Assembly (NCBI GenBank): GCA_965214625.1
Contig: OZ243962.1
Location: 620,001 to 684,000, forward strand
DNA from: G965214625 sp965214625
GTDB lineage: Bacteria; Pseudomonadota; Gammaproteobacteria; Arenicellales; Poriferihabitantaceae
DNA: 64,000 nt
Direction of reading: 5' to 3'
Shown here: piece by piece, positions 1 through 8,293 of the stretch
Numbering within the stretch: position 1 is the first letter of the stretch
Layout of the letters: every line of letters begins with the position of its first letter
Notes under the pieces: generated by a model
Database searches by the model: none
What the model was told of the DNA's origin: nothing
Seen by the model: only the letters and a program-made list of their open reading frames with translations
Position numbers and translations under genes: made by a program

Positions 1-1435
1 CGATATCGAACGATACCTCAATTTGCGGGATCCCTCTGGGTGCAGGCGGAATCTGGGTCAGGTCAAATCGACCCAGCGACTTGTTACCACTGGCCATTTC
101 ACGTTCACCCTGAAGGACATGCACTGTGACCGCGCCTTGGTTGTCTTCCGCAGTAGAAAAAACCTGGCTGGTATTGGTCGGTATCGTGGTATTTTTGTCA
201 ACCAGCTTGGTCATCACCCCGCCCAGTGTCTCAATGCCAAGCGACAGCGGCGTGACATCCAACAGCAGAACATCCTTGACATCACCACCGAGCACACCGC
301 CTTGAATCGCCGCCCCCATGGCCACCGCTTCGTCCGGATTGACATCCCGCCTCGCCTCCTTGCCAAAGAAATTTTCCACCACCTCCTGCACCTTGGGCAT
401 GCGGGTCTGGCCACCAACCAAAATAACATCATTGATTTCCGAAGCGCTCAGTCCGGCATCTTTCAGTGCTATTTTGCACGGCTCCAGGGTGCGCTGCAGC
501 AACCCCTCGACAAGCGATTCCAGCTTGGCTCTGGTCAACTTCATGTTGAGGTGTTTGGGACCACTGGCATCCGCCGTGATGTAGGGCAGATTGACCTCGG
601 TCTGCATGCTTGAGGATAATTCAATTTTCGCTTTCTCGGCCGCCTCCTTCAGTCGCTGCATCGCCAAGGGATCCCCCCGCAGGTTCATGCTCTGGTCCTT
701 TTTGAATTCATCGGCAAGATAGTCGATCAAGCGTCGATCAAAATCCTCTCCGCCGAGAAACGTATCCCCGTTGGTCGACAACACTTCAAACTGATGTTCC
801 CCTTCAATTTCGGCAATCTCAATGACCGACACATCAAACGTCCCTCCACCCAGATCATAAACCACGATCTTGCGGTCACCTTTGGCCTTGTCCATTCCAT
901 ACGCCAAGGCAGCCGCCGTGGGTTCGTTGATAATCCGCTTGACTTCAAGACCCGCAATCTTACCCGCATCCTTGGTCGCCTGACGCTGCGAATCATTGAA
1001 GTAGGCCGGCACCGTAATGACCGCTTCGCTGACCGCTTCGCCGAGATAATCCTCGGCCGTGGTTTTCATCTTCTGCAAAATACGCGCCGAAATCTCGGGC
1101 GCGGCCATTTGCTTGCCGCCCGCCTCAACCCAGGCATCCCCATTCTTTGCCTTGACAATCTTATAGGGCATCAAGTCCACATCCTTTTGTACCACCTTCT
1201 CTTGAAACTGACGCCCGATCAGCCTCTTCACCGCAAAAATCGTATTTTGCGGATTGGTGACCGATTGACGCTTTGCAGATTGCCCAACCAAGACCTCTTC
1301 ATCCTTGGTGAACGCAACAATAGAGGGGGTCGTCCGATCGCCCTCGCTGTTTTCAATGACTTTGGGGGCCGACCCCTCCATCACAGATACGCAGGAATTG
1401 GTCGTCCCTAGATCAATACCGATAATTTTTGACAT
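1..1435 (-). CDS. dnaK: Molecular chaperone DnaK (Hsp70), C-terminus cut by the window edge
   Basis: ATP-dependent cytoplasmic Hsp70 chaperone that folds and refolds proteins with DnaJ and GrpE. The minus-strand frame opens with ATG at 1435 (MSKIIGIDLGTT, the Hsp70 phosphate-binding loop 1) and stays open to the left edge, about 478 codons of the usual ~640. The visible protein therefore holds the whole nucleotide-binding domain and most of the substrate-binding beta-sandwich. At the left edge it reads PPAPRGIPQIEVSFDI, a hallmark of the Hsp70 substrate domain. The helical lid and C-terminal tail lie outside the window. It follows grpE on the same strand after 85 bases and probably shares the heat-shock promoter upstream of grpE. 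Identification is secure. Confidence 0.97.
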   Translation of the reverse strand, partial: MSKIIGIDLGTTNSCVSVMEGSAPKVIENSEGDRTTPSIVAFTKDEEVLVGQSAKRQSVTNPQNTIFAVKRLIGRQFQEKVVQKDVDLMPYKIVKAKNGDAWVEAGGKQMAAPEISARILQKMKTTAEDYLGEAVSEAVITVPAYFNDSQRQATKDAGKIAGLEVKRIINEPTAAALAYGMDKAKGDRKIVVYDLGGGTFDVSVIEIAEIEGEHQFEVLSTNGDTFLGGEDFDRRLIDYLADEFKKDQSMNLRGDPLAMQRLKEAAEKAKIELSSSMQTEVNLPYITADASGPKHLNMKLTRAKLESLVEGLLQRTLEPCKIALKDAGLSASEINDVILVGGQTRMPKVQEVVENFFGKEARRDVNPDEAVAMGAAIQGGVLGGDVKDVLLLDVTPLSLGIETLGGVMTKLVDKNTTIPTNTSQVFSTAEDNQGAVTVHVLQGEREMASGNKSLGRFDLTQIPPAPRGIPQIEVSFDI

Positions 1436-1520
1436 TTTGTGATCCTCTGGTAAGGCTGAATACTAAACTGATTCTGATATAAGGTTTAATGATTGAATAA
1501 CAAGGGTTTTTGGCGATCCG

Positions 1521-2216
1521 CTATTCTGGCTGTGCCACAACCACCATTGCAGGGCGCAGCAGGCGGTCCTTCAGGACAAACCCCTTTTGCATCACATCGA
1601 CAATATGATCCGGTTCAATTTCTCCGCCGGGAACGATACTGATCGCCTGATGAAATTCGGGATTGAACTTGACGCCAGGTGCCGCATCCACTTCGGTGAC
1701 TGAAAATTTACCGAACACCGTCTCCAGTTGCCTGAGCGTCAGTTCCAGACCCTCTTTCATCCGTGTGACGGCTTCACCCTGAGTCTGATCTAACTCGACT
1801 TTGGCTGCCTGGTCCAGACTGTCCTTGACGCTCAGCAATTCCTGGGCAAATCCTTCAATGGCAAATTTCCGCGCCGAGACAATTTCATTTTGACTGCGAC
1901 GGCGAATATTTTCCACATCGGCCTTGGCACGCAGAAATCCACTCTTCATCTCCTCAATCTGCTCGTTCGCCTCGTTGAGTTGATCAAGCAATGTCTCCAT
2001 CGAGTGATTTTCACTGTCCGGTTGCACTGCTTGCTGGGAATCCTCCGAATGCGCGTCTGCATCCGACAGCGCCTCTTCAGAAAGCTCCTGATGGCCATCC
2101 TCGTCCTGGCAGTCCTGATTGCGGTGAGATCGAGTATTATCAACTGTCCCATTGATCTGCGTTTCTTCTGTTACCCCTGTTTGTTCGATCACCTCATGTT
2201 CTGCTTTGTTCATCAT
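1521..2216 (-). CDS. grpE: Nucleotide exchange factor GrpE
   Basis: Co-chaperone that releases ADP from DnaK. The 231-residue product has a long acidic, low-complexity N-terminus (about residues 1-70). A heptad-rich helix follows (LLDQLNEANEQIEEMKSGFLR), containing the conserved ADVENIRRR segment that forms the dimer coiled coil. The C-terminal beta domain includes the family signature around FNPEFHQAIS and ends near LLRPAMVVVAQ. At 231 residues it is somewhat longer than the ~197 of E. coli GrpE, and the excess is the acidic N-terminus. Two consecutive ATGs (2216 and 2213) are both possible starts. It is directly upstream of dnaK, and a sigma-32-like promoter precedes it. Confidence 0.96.
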   Translation of the reverse strand: MMNKAEHEVIEQTGVTEETQINGTVDNTRSHRNQDCQDEDGHQELSEEALSDADAHSEDSQQAVQPDSENHSMETLLDQLNEANEQIEEMKSGFLRAKADVENIRRRSQNEIVSARKFAIEGFAQELLSVKDSLDQAAKVELDQTQGEAVTRMKEGLELTLRQLETVFGKFSVTEVDAAPGVKFNPEFHQAISIVPGGEIEPDHIVDVMQKGFVLKDRLLRPAMVVVAQPE

Positions 2217-2254
2217 CTAATAGCGTTGTTGGGAGTTTGCACAAGTTGGCGGCA

Positions 2255-2283
2255 ATATGGGGACGGTTGGGCTCAAGCTCAAG
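2255..2283 (-). promoter_or_regulatory. Probable sigma-32 heat-shock promoter of grpE-dnaK
   Basis: Read on the minus strand, CTTGAGC (2283-2277) is followed after 14 bases by CCCCATAT (2262-2255). This is close to the RpoH consensus CTTGAA-N13-17-CCCCATNT. The -10 element lies about 40 bases before the grpE start. The match and its position before a heat-shock operon make the call plausible. A second CTTGAGC copy overlaps (2277-2271) but is too close to the -10 element to be the -35. Confidence 0.7.
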
Positions 2284-2326
2284 AGCCTGTCTCCAAAAAA
2301 CAGTGATTGTGATGTTACTGGATACT

Positions 2327-2659
2327 TCAGATCGAGAAAGATGAGCCGCAACCACAGGTGGTGCTCGCATTCGGATTATTCACCAGAAACCGACTGCCCA
2401 TAATATCATCCTTATAATCAATCTCAGCGCCGGAGAGATATTGCAGACTGAGCATATCGACCACAATCTTGATTCCCTGGTATTTGATCGCGATATCATC
2501 ATCCTGCTGCTGAGCATCAAACTGAAAACCATACTGAAAACCGGAACAGCCCCCGCCCTGAATATAAACTCTTAGCATCAGATTGGGATTGTCTTTGGTC
2601 GACAGCAATTGGTTGACTCTCGTCACTGCGTTATCGGAAATGGTTAAATCAGTCTGCAT
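2327..2659 (-). CDS. erpA: Iron-sulfur cluster insertion protein ErpA (A-type carrier)
   Basis: A-type carrier that accepts Fe-S clusters from the Isc or Suf scaffold and delivers them to target apoproteins in the cytoplasm. The 110-residue length is typical. The three conserved cysteines are C38 (in GGGCSGF) and C102/C104 (in TTCGCGSSF near the C-terminus). The N-terminal ISDNAVTRV and the internal SLQYLSGAEIDY segment are typical of the IscA/ErpA fold. It stands alone on the minus strand upstream of grpE, outside any isc operon, as erpA usually does. IscA or SufA are the alternatives; the isolated locus and sequence favour ErpA. Confidence 0.9.
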   Translation of the reverse strand: MQTDLTISDNAVTRVNQLLSTKDNPNLMLRVYIQGGGCSGFQYGFQFDAQQQDDDIAIKYQGIKIVVDMLSLQYLSGAEIDYKDDIMGSRFLVNNPNASTTCGCGSSFSI

Positions 2660-2937
2660 GGGCCAGAATCAATGGATAAAGCGCACATTATAAAACAAAT
2701 ATGCGGTCTTCGTTGATCGTTTTAAAGTCGTGATGTCGATCTCCTTTGCTGCTTGGATTCTCGTGTACTCATTGACCGGGTGGCTCGGCTTCAACGGCAC
2801 GGTCTGCGGTCAGCACCCGGGTCATGACGGTGACATGGCCAAAGCACAGTTTCCATTCGCTTTCAGCAAATCACCCCGTGTTTTGTTCGAGATAAATTTG
2901 TCATAATAGACTTTTCCCAATCGAACTTTACCCTTTC

Positions 2938-4548
2938 ATGGCCGATTCCGAACAGCATTACGATTATATCGTCATCGGTGCCGGTTCCGCAGGGGCCGTC
3001 ATCGCCAACCGATTGAGTGAGTCCCCGGGGAAACGGGTCTTGCTGCTGGAAGCCGGAAAACGGGATTCCAATCCCTGGATCCACATCCCGGTCGGTTACT
3101 TCAAAACCATGCACAATCCGGCGTTCGACTGGTGCTACGTCACCGCCCCGGATCCGGGACTCAATGGCAGACAACTCAAGTGGCCCCGGGGGAAGGTGCT
3201 GGGTGGGTCCAGTTCTTTGAACGGGTTGTTGTATGTCCGGGGGCAGCCGGAGGATTATAATGACTGGGTTGCTGCGGGCAATCCGGGATGGAGCTACGCT
3301 GAAGTCCTGCCCTATTTCAAGAAATCAGAGCATCAGGAACGGGGGGCTGATGCCTATCATGGGACCGGCGGACCGATCCTGGTCTCGGATATAAGAATCA
3401 GGAGAAAGATAACGGATGCATTTATTCAGGCCGCCAGACAGGCCGGTATTCCTGAAAACAACGACATCAACGGTGCCACCCAGGAAGGGGTTGGGTATTT
3501 CCAGCTGACCAGTGGCAAAGGACGACGGTGCAGCACCGCTGTCGGCTATCTCAAACCGGCAATCGGCCGTTCCAACCTGATCGTCAAAACACACTGTCAT
3601 GTCACCCGCCTGATGCTGAAAGAACGATCCGTGGAAGGTGTGGAATTTCTGCAGGACAATCAACGCTGTTATGCCAAGGCAAGCATAGAGACCATTTTGT
3701 GTGCCGGTGCCATCGGTTCGCCGCAGATTTTGCAACTGTCGGGGATCGGTGATCCACAGGACCTTCAACCACTTGACATTCAGGCCGAGGTAGCCTTGCC
3801 GGGAGTCGGAAGGAATCTGCAGGACCATCTTCAGATCCGGGCCGTCTATAAATGTCGACAACCTACCTTGAATGATGAAATCAGTAATCCCCTGCGCCAG
3901 ATGATGATGGGTATCGAATACCTGCTTTTCCGGTCTGGACCGATGACCATGGCCGCCAGCCAGGTCGCGATCTTCACCCGGTCGAACGACCGTGTGGCTC
4001 GACCGGATATCCAGTTCCACTTCCAGCCGTTGAGTTCGGATGATCCGGGTGAAGGCACACATCGATTCTCTGCCTTTACCTCATCGGTCTGTCAATTGCG
4101 ACCCTCCAGTCGCGGGTCCGTCCGCATTGTCTCGAACAATCCACTTGATCATCCCAATATTGAGCCCAACTACCTTTCCACGGATGAGGACTGCCGGGTC
4201 GCGATAGACGGAATGAAGGTTTCGAGAAACATTGCCCGGATGCCGGCACTGGCCCCCTTTATCACGGAGGAATATGACCCTGGCAGTGCGATTCAAACCG
4301 ACGCACAGCTGCTTGAGCACGCCCGTAATACCGCCACGACCATTTATCACCCTGTCGGCACCTGCAAAATGGGGCCGGCGAGGGACAAAGACGCCGTTGT
4401 CGATCACGAACTTCATGTACATGGGGTGCAGAAATTGCGTATCGCCGATGCGTCAATCATGCCGCGTATCGTCTCGGGAAATACCAATGCCCCGACCATC
4501 ATGATTGGCGAGAAATGTGCGGAACTGATCTTGAAAGACACGCACTGA
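2938..4548 (+). CDS. GMC-family FAD oxidoreductase (choline/alcohol dehydrogenase-like)
   Basis: Flavoprotein that oxidises an alcohol to an aldehyde; the substrate cannot be read from sequence. The 536-residue protein starts with the FAD dinucleotide-binding motif GAGSAGAVIANRL, followed by the GMC signature 1 region WPRGKVLGGSSSLNG. The C-terminus has HPVGTCKMGP, holding the likely catalytic histidine, and SGNTNAPTIMIGEKCAE, holding the second active-site residue and FAD contact. The ATG follows an A/T-rich leader with no strong ribosome site. The PLP enzyme at 4713 follows 164 bases later on the same strand. It is a paralogue of the GMC protein at 26216. BetA-type choline dehydrogenase is possible, but no betB or betI is adjacent. 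Confidence 0.9.
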   Translation: MADSEQHYDYIVIGAGSAGAVIANRLSESPGKRVLLLEAGKRDSNPWIHIPVGYFKTMHNPAFDWCYVTAPDPGLNGRQLKWPRGKVLGGSSSLNGLLYVRGQPEDYNDWVAAGNPGWSYAEVLPYFKKSEHQERGADAYHGTGGPILVSDIRIRRKITDAFIQAARQAGIPENNDINGATQEGVGYFQLTSGKGRRCSTAVGYLKPAIGRSNLIVKTHCHVTRLMLKERSVEGVEFLQDNQRCYAKASIETILCAGAIGSPQILQLSGIGDPQDLQPLDIQAEVALPGVGRNLQDHLQIRAVYKCRQPTLNDEISNPLRQMMMGIEYLLFRSGPMTMAASQVAIFTRSNDRVARPDIQFHFQPLSSDDPGEGTHRFSAFTSSVCQLRPSSRGSVRIVSNNPLDHPNIEPNYLSTDEDCRVAIDGMKVSRNIARMPALAPFITEEYDPGSAIQTDAQLLEHARNTATTIYHPVGTCKMGPARDKDAVVDHELHVHGVQKLRIADASIMPRIVSGNTNAPTIMIGEKCAELILKDTH

Positions 4549-4712
4549 GGGTCGGACCGACATGATACCTGTTTGCCGATCTCGTCATGGCCCGGCCCGG
4601 TTTCGGAGGATGAAAACCACTGCCACGCGGCATCAAACTGCCTGACCCGTCGGATGGCCCGCTCCCGTCTGCCTCTGAATTTCAATCTGTAACACTGACC
4701 CGTCAACCTGTC

Positions 4713-5954
4713 ATGTCCCTTGATATCGATTTTGTGAGAAGCCAGTTCGCTCAACTTAAAGATGATCCGCAATTCGTTTTCTGTTCCAATGCAGGCGGCA
4801 GCTATGTCGCCGATCAGGTCCATGCGGTGATGGAACACTATAACCGGCATACCCGGGTGCAGCCCTATGCGCAATACAAGCCATCCCATCAGGCCGGTCA
4901 GGCAATGGATCGGGCAATACAGGGCTGGAGTGCCGCACTGAACATTGAGGAATCGGAATTGACCATCGGACCCTCCACTTCGATGAATACCTACGTCATG
5001 GCCCAGGCGATTGGCGCCACGCTCAAGGCAGGGGATGAGATTATTGTGACCAATCAGGATCATGAAGCGAACAGCGGGGTGTGGCGAAGGAAAGCCGCCG
5101 AAAAAGGGGTGCGGATCCGACAATGGTCGGTTGACGGGGCAAGTGGGCTGCTTGATCCGGAAACATTGTATCCGCTGCTCACAGAGCGCACTGCCTGGGT
5201 TTTCTTCCCCCATTGCTCCAATATTATCGGCACCAACAATCCCGTCGAGACCATCACGGCCGGGATCAAACAACGGTCCAATGCCCGGGTTTTCATTGAT
5301 GCAGTCGCCTATGCCCCCCATCACATCAGCGATCTCAAGGCGTTAGACATCGATGCCTATGCGTTCAGCCTGTACAAGGTATTCGGTCCGCATCAGGGAA
5401 TCATGTATGTCAATCGGGACCTCCATCACATCCTGGTGCCACAATGCCATTATTTCAACACGGATGATCGCGGTAAACTGTTCAATCCGGCGGGCCCCCA
5501 GCATGCACAGGTTGCCAGCTGCGGTGGCGTACTGGATTATTTTGATGCGGTCTATGATCATCATTTCAAACGACAACCCGCCAGCCTCAACGAGAAACTG
5601 CAACACATTCACCAGCTGACTGTCGAGCACGAAAACAACCTTGCGACCCCGATACTCGATTATCTGTCGAACCGGTCCGATATCCGATTGCTTGGCAAGC
5701 ACACCTGTGCCGACAATGATCGTGCCCCCACGATTGCATTCGTACCGCTGAAACACAGCGCAGGGCAGATTACAGCCACGATGCAGGCGCAGCAGATCGG
5801 CACCGAAAACGGCCACTTTTATGCGCATCGACTGCTGTCAGATCTGGGGATTGAGACACAAGATGGTGTGGTTCGACTCTCCCTCGTCCATTACAGCGAT
5901 ACCCGTGAAGTCGAGAAAATTCTGCTGGCACTGGATCAGGCATTGTCGAGTTGA
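4713..5954 (+). CDS. Fold-type I PLP enzyme, aminotransferase class V / cysteine desulfurase-like
   Basis: PLP-dependent enzyme of the class V aminotransferase superfamily, 413 residues. Visible landmarks are H117 (in NQDHEANSG, ring-stacking position), D196 (in VFIDAVAY, pairing with the PLP pyridine nitrogen) and the Schiff-base lysine K222 (in SLYKVFGPHQG). The KVFGPHQG context differs from the RH..K of SufS, and no mobile-loop catalytic cysteine is evident. A lyase, epimerase or kynureninase-like function is therefore as likely as a desulfurase. Upstream is a GMC oxidoreductase and downstream, after an intergenic structure, a TRAP transporter operon. Substrate unknown. Confidence 0.82.
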   Translation: MSLDIDFVRSQFAQLKDDPQFVFCSNAGGSYVADQVHAVMEHYNRHTRVQPYAQYKPSHQAGQAMDRAIQGWSAALNIEESELTIGPSTSMNTYVMAQAIGATLKAGDEIIVTNQDHEANSGVWRRKAAEKGVRIRQWSVDGASGLLDPETLYPLLTERTAWVFFPHCSNIIGTNNPVETITAGIKQRSNARVFIDAVAYAPHHISDLKALDIDAYAFSLYKVFGPHQGIMYVNRDLHHILVPQCHYFNTDDRGKLFNPAGPQHAQVASCGGVLDYFDAVYDHHFKRQPASLNEKLQHIHQLTVEHENNLATPILDYLSNRSDIRLLGKHTCADNDRAPTIAFVPLKHSAGQITATMQAQQIGTENGHFYAHRLLSDLGIETQDGVVRLSLVHYSDTREVEKILLALDQALSS

Positions 5955-6035
5955 ATGGCAAACACCCCATGAGAGAAAACAAAGGCAGACGATACCCATG
6001 ACGGACAAATTGGCGGTGGTGACCTAAATTAAGCC

Positions 6036-6152
6036 GTGCAATCACTTAAAGACCGGGACCGGTCTTTAAAGGCATACCGCGTAACAGGACCTGCCGTTTC
6101 CAGAATCGGCCGTTATAACCCACAAAGCCAATACGATTCGAAGTGATTGCAC
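6036..6152. repeat. Long-range 12-base inverted repeat enclosing two hairpins
   Basis: The arm GTGCAATCACTT (6036-6047) is the exact reverse complement of AAGTGATTGCAC (6141-6152). Between the arms are a strong hairpin (6046-6069) and a weaker one (GCCG at 6093-6096 with CGGC at 6107-6110). As RNA this could fold into a three-way junction closed by a 12-pair stem. As DNA it could be a small inverted-repeat element. It lies about 80 bases after the PLP-enzyme stop and about 240 bases before the TRAP binding-protein start. I recognise no known riboswitch or repeat family in it. Confidence 0.55.
6046..6069. terminator. Perfect 11-base inverted repeat, possible bidirectional terminator or operator
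   Basis: TTAAAGACCGG (6046-6056) and CCGGTCTTTAA (6059-6069) are perfect reverse complements separated by two bases. As RNA it makes a 10-pair stem with a GGAC loop. The A-side and U-side flanks (AAAGACC...GGTCTTT) have the form of a short rho-independent terminator for the upstream gene, but the U-tract is only three long. The same symmetry would suit a dimeric repressor. Confidence 0.4.
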
Positions 6153-6392
6153 ACTCCGTAATATTCTGTCAGAATGAGTCATACATAACAAAGATGTTCA
6201 AGCTACCAGCAACTTTCCTGACAATATCAAAATAGACACTCGGGTGGTCGTCTATCGGGCAACCTGTCCCTTGGGCTGTTTGGGGATCGCGAATGAGCGG
6301 CATCAGAACGGCAGATAGGTGATCATCGGTAGCAGACTGTGTTATGAGGTCATGAAATTTCCAACAACCACACTAAACTTAGGAGTGAAGTG

Positions 6393-7493
6393 ATGTATAA
6401 ACCCTTAAAACTGATTTCTGGTGGACTGGTCGGGCTAGCGATGCTAGGCAGCGGTCTGGTCAACGCAGAAACAATCAAGATTCGAGTCCAATCTGTGCTG
6501 CCGACCAAGGCAGATGAAATTGTCATGGTGAAGGATTTTGCCAACAATGTGGCAACATTGACCAATGGAGAGGTCCAGATAGAGGTTCTGCCTGATGGTG
6601 CCATCGTCAGCGGTCGGGATATTCTCAATGCAGTGGACAAGGGACTGGTCGAAGCCGGCTTTGCCTGGACACATTACTGGTCGGGTCAACACCCGGCGGC
6701 CATGCTGTTCGGATCTCCGGTTGCCGGTGCCGGTGTGGGGATCGACAATATCGCTTTTATCTCATGGTTCATGAATGGCGGTGGTCGCGAACTGTATAAC
6801 CAGTTATGGGATGAGATGGGGCTGAATATTCATGGGTTGATGCTGCAACCGGTCGGCCCGGAGGCATTGGGATGGTTCAAGGAACCGATCAACAGCATGG
6901 ACGACTTCAGAAAATACCGTTTCAGAACCCCGCCTGGGATTCCCGGCCAAACGTACAAGGATATTGGGGTCGCCTCGGTCGCCATGGGCGGGGGTGATAT
7001 CCTGCCCGCGCTGGAAAAGGGAACGATTGATGCCGCTGAGTGGTGCTGCCCGAAGCCTGACAGTGTATTCGGTTTCCAGAAAGTGCTGAAACACTACTAT
7101 CTGCAGGGCTTGCATCAGGTCGTGGTCAACGCCGACATGTACATCAACGGCGATGTCTGGGACAGTCTGACACCGGCACAGCAAAATGCGATGAACATTG
7201 CGGCGGATGCATCACTGATCCGTTCGCTCAGCTATCGAATTTACGAAAATGGTAAAGCGCTCAAAGATCTGACCGAAAATCATGGCGTGATCCTGCACGA
7301 TACACCAGCCGATTATTTCCCGGCCTACATGAATGCAGCCAAGGCCAGTCTTGAGAAAAATGCCGCTGAGAACGCTTTTTTCAAAACCGTCTGGGATTCC
7401 CAGAAAGCGTTTGCGGAAATCGCTGTACCGTTCTGGGCAGGTGCCCAAACGTCCAATGCGGCGCTGGGTCAGGCGTTCGCCAAAGGCCAATAA
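6393..7493 (+). CDS. TRAP transporter periplasmic substrate-binding protein (DctP family)
   Basis: Periplasmic binding protein of a tripartite ATP-independent transporter. A Sec signal peptide is visible (K-L-I-S-GGLVGLAMLGSGLVNA, cleavage near residue 24), and the mature protein starts ETIKIRVQSV. The DctP fold is shown by the FRTPPGIPGQTY segment carrying the family's substrate-binding arginine and by the AAEWCCPKPD region that lines the pocket in TakP-like proteins. ATG 6393 is preferred over the overlapping GTG 6390 because AGGAG at 6381-6385 lies seven bases upstream of the ATG. It is the first gene of the TRAP and dehydrogenase cluster. In this context it would be HpsK-like and bind DHPS, which is an inference from the neighbours. 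Confidence 0.9.
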   Translation: MYKPLKLISGGLVGLAMLGSGLVNAETIKIRVQSVLPTKADEIVMVKDFANNVATLTNGEVQIEVLPDGAIVSGRDILNAVDKGLVEAGFAWTHYWSGQHPAAMLFGSPVAGAGVGIDNIAFISWFMNGGGRELYNQLWDEMGLNIHGLMLQPVGPEALGWFKEPINSMDDFRKYRFRTPPGIPGQTYKDIGVASVAMGGGDILPALEKGTIDAAEWCCPKPDSVFGFQKVLKHYYLQGLHQVVVNADMYINGDVWDSLTPAQQNAMNIAADASLIRSLSYRIYENGKALKDLTENHGVILHDTPADYFPAYMNAAKASLEKNAAENAFFKTVWDSQKAFAEIAVPFWAGAQTSNAALGQAFAKGQ

Positions 7494-7529
7494 CGGCAGT
7501 CTATCGTAATTCTTCATTAATTTGATGTT

Positions 7530-7553
7530 CTGGCGGACTCTCGGGTCCGCCAG
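7530..7553 (+). other. Intercistronic stem-loop between TRAP binding protein and permease
   Basis: CTGGCGGAC (7530-7538), a six-base loop, and GTCCGCCAG (7545-7553) form a perfect nine-pair stem 36 bases after the binding-protein stop. No U-tract follows. A 3' stabilising or attenuating hairpin that keeps the binding protein more abundant than the permeases is the likely role, as in many binding-protein operons. Confidence 0.6.
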
Positions 7554-7678
7554 ATGACTGCATGATATCTCTATCGAACCGGGACGGTTCGTTTTTCCCC
7601 TGTCATTTTGAAAACCCATCCTGTTAAATGGTTCCCCTTCTGTTAAGATAGCCGGATTGTTCCCTTCAGACTACTTTC

Positions 7679-8293
7679 ATGGCTGACGACATCGATCCCA
7701 ATGAATTGGAAATCACGGATGAACTGATTGCCGAGCGCCGTTCTGCGGACCCGGATAAATTGCCCGAGGACATGCCGCCTTGGATGGCGAATCCAATTCG
7801 CTGGATTGACACCATGAGCCTGTGGATCGGCAAGATTGTCTGCTGGCTGTTGCTGCCGATGTGTCTTGCCATGGTCTATGAAGTGATCGCCCGGAAATTT
7901 TTTGTCGCCCCGACCATGTGGGCCTATGACATCAGTCGTATGTTCTATGGTGCGCTGTTCATGCTGGGTGCAGGCTATGCCCTGTCCAAGGGCGTGCATA
8001 TCCGCGCTGATTTCATTTACCGAAACTGGTCACCCCGCACACAAGGAATAGTCGATGCCACCTTGTATCTGCTGTTTTATTTCCCGGGACTGATCGTGTT
8101 CATGTGGATGTCGATTGATTACGCCGCCACCTCAATCGTGCGCGGTGAAAGAGGTATGGACACCGCCTGGATGCCTTATATGGGACCGATCAAAAGTGCG
8201 CTGCCCATCGGTATCCTGTTCCTGTTGATCCAGGGCGTTTCTGAATTCCTGAAAAGTCTCTATGCAGCAACCCGTGGGAGGTGGCCAGTCTGA
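7679..8293 (+). CDS. TRAP transporter small membrane subunit (DctQ family)
   Basis: Inner-membrane small subunit of the TRAP importer, 204 residues, expected four transmembrane helices. Hydrophobic segments are visible near IGKIVCWLLLPMCLAMVYEV, MFYGALFMLGAGYAL, TLYLLFYFPGLIVFMWM and SALPIGILFLLIQGV. The motif SKGVHIRADFIY matches the conserved DctQ loop. An unusually charged, acidic N-terminal tail of about 40 residues precedes the first helix. It follows the binding protein after 185 bases and its stop overlaps the start of the large subunit (TGATG), so the two are translationally coupled. Confidence 0.92.
   Translation: MADDIDPNELEITDELIAERRSADPDKLPEDMPPWMANPIRWIDTMSLWIGKIVCWLLLPMCLAMVYEVIARKFFVAPTMWAYDISRMFYGALFMLGAGYALSKGVHIRADFIYRNWSPRTQGIVDATLYLLFYFPGLIVFMWMSIDYAATSIVRGERGMDTAWMPYMGPIKSALPIGILFLLIQGVSEFLKSLYAATRGRWPV

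Larger units (their letters stand above)
5955..6392. other. 438-base intergenic region carrying nested inverted repeats
   Basis: No open frame here looks coding. The left part holds the hairpin and long-range inverted repeat annotated separately (6036-6152). The right part (about 6160-6380) must contain the promoter of the TRAP operon, but I could not pick a convincing -35/-10 pair. Confidence 0.6.

Noticed and set aside
2280..2326. Possible rho-independent terminator after erpA (minus strand, CAGT...ACTG then a run of T)
   Set aside because: The T-run is good but the stem is only four pairs with a 12-base loop, too weak to call.
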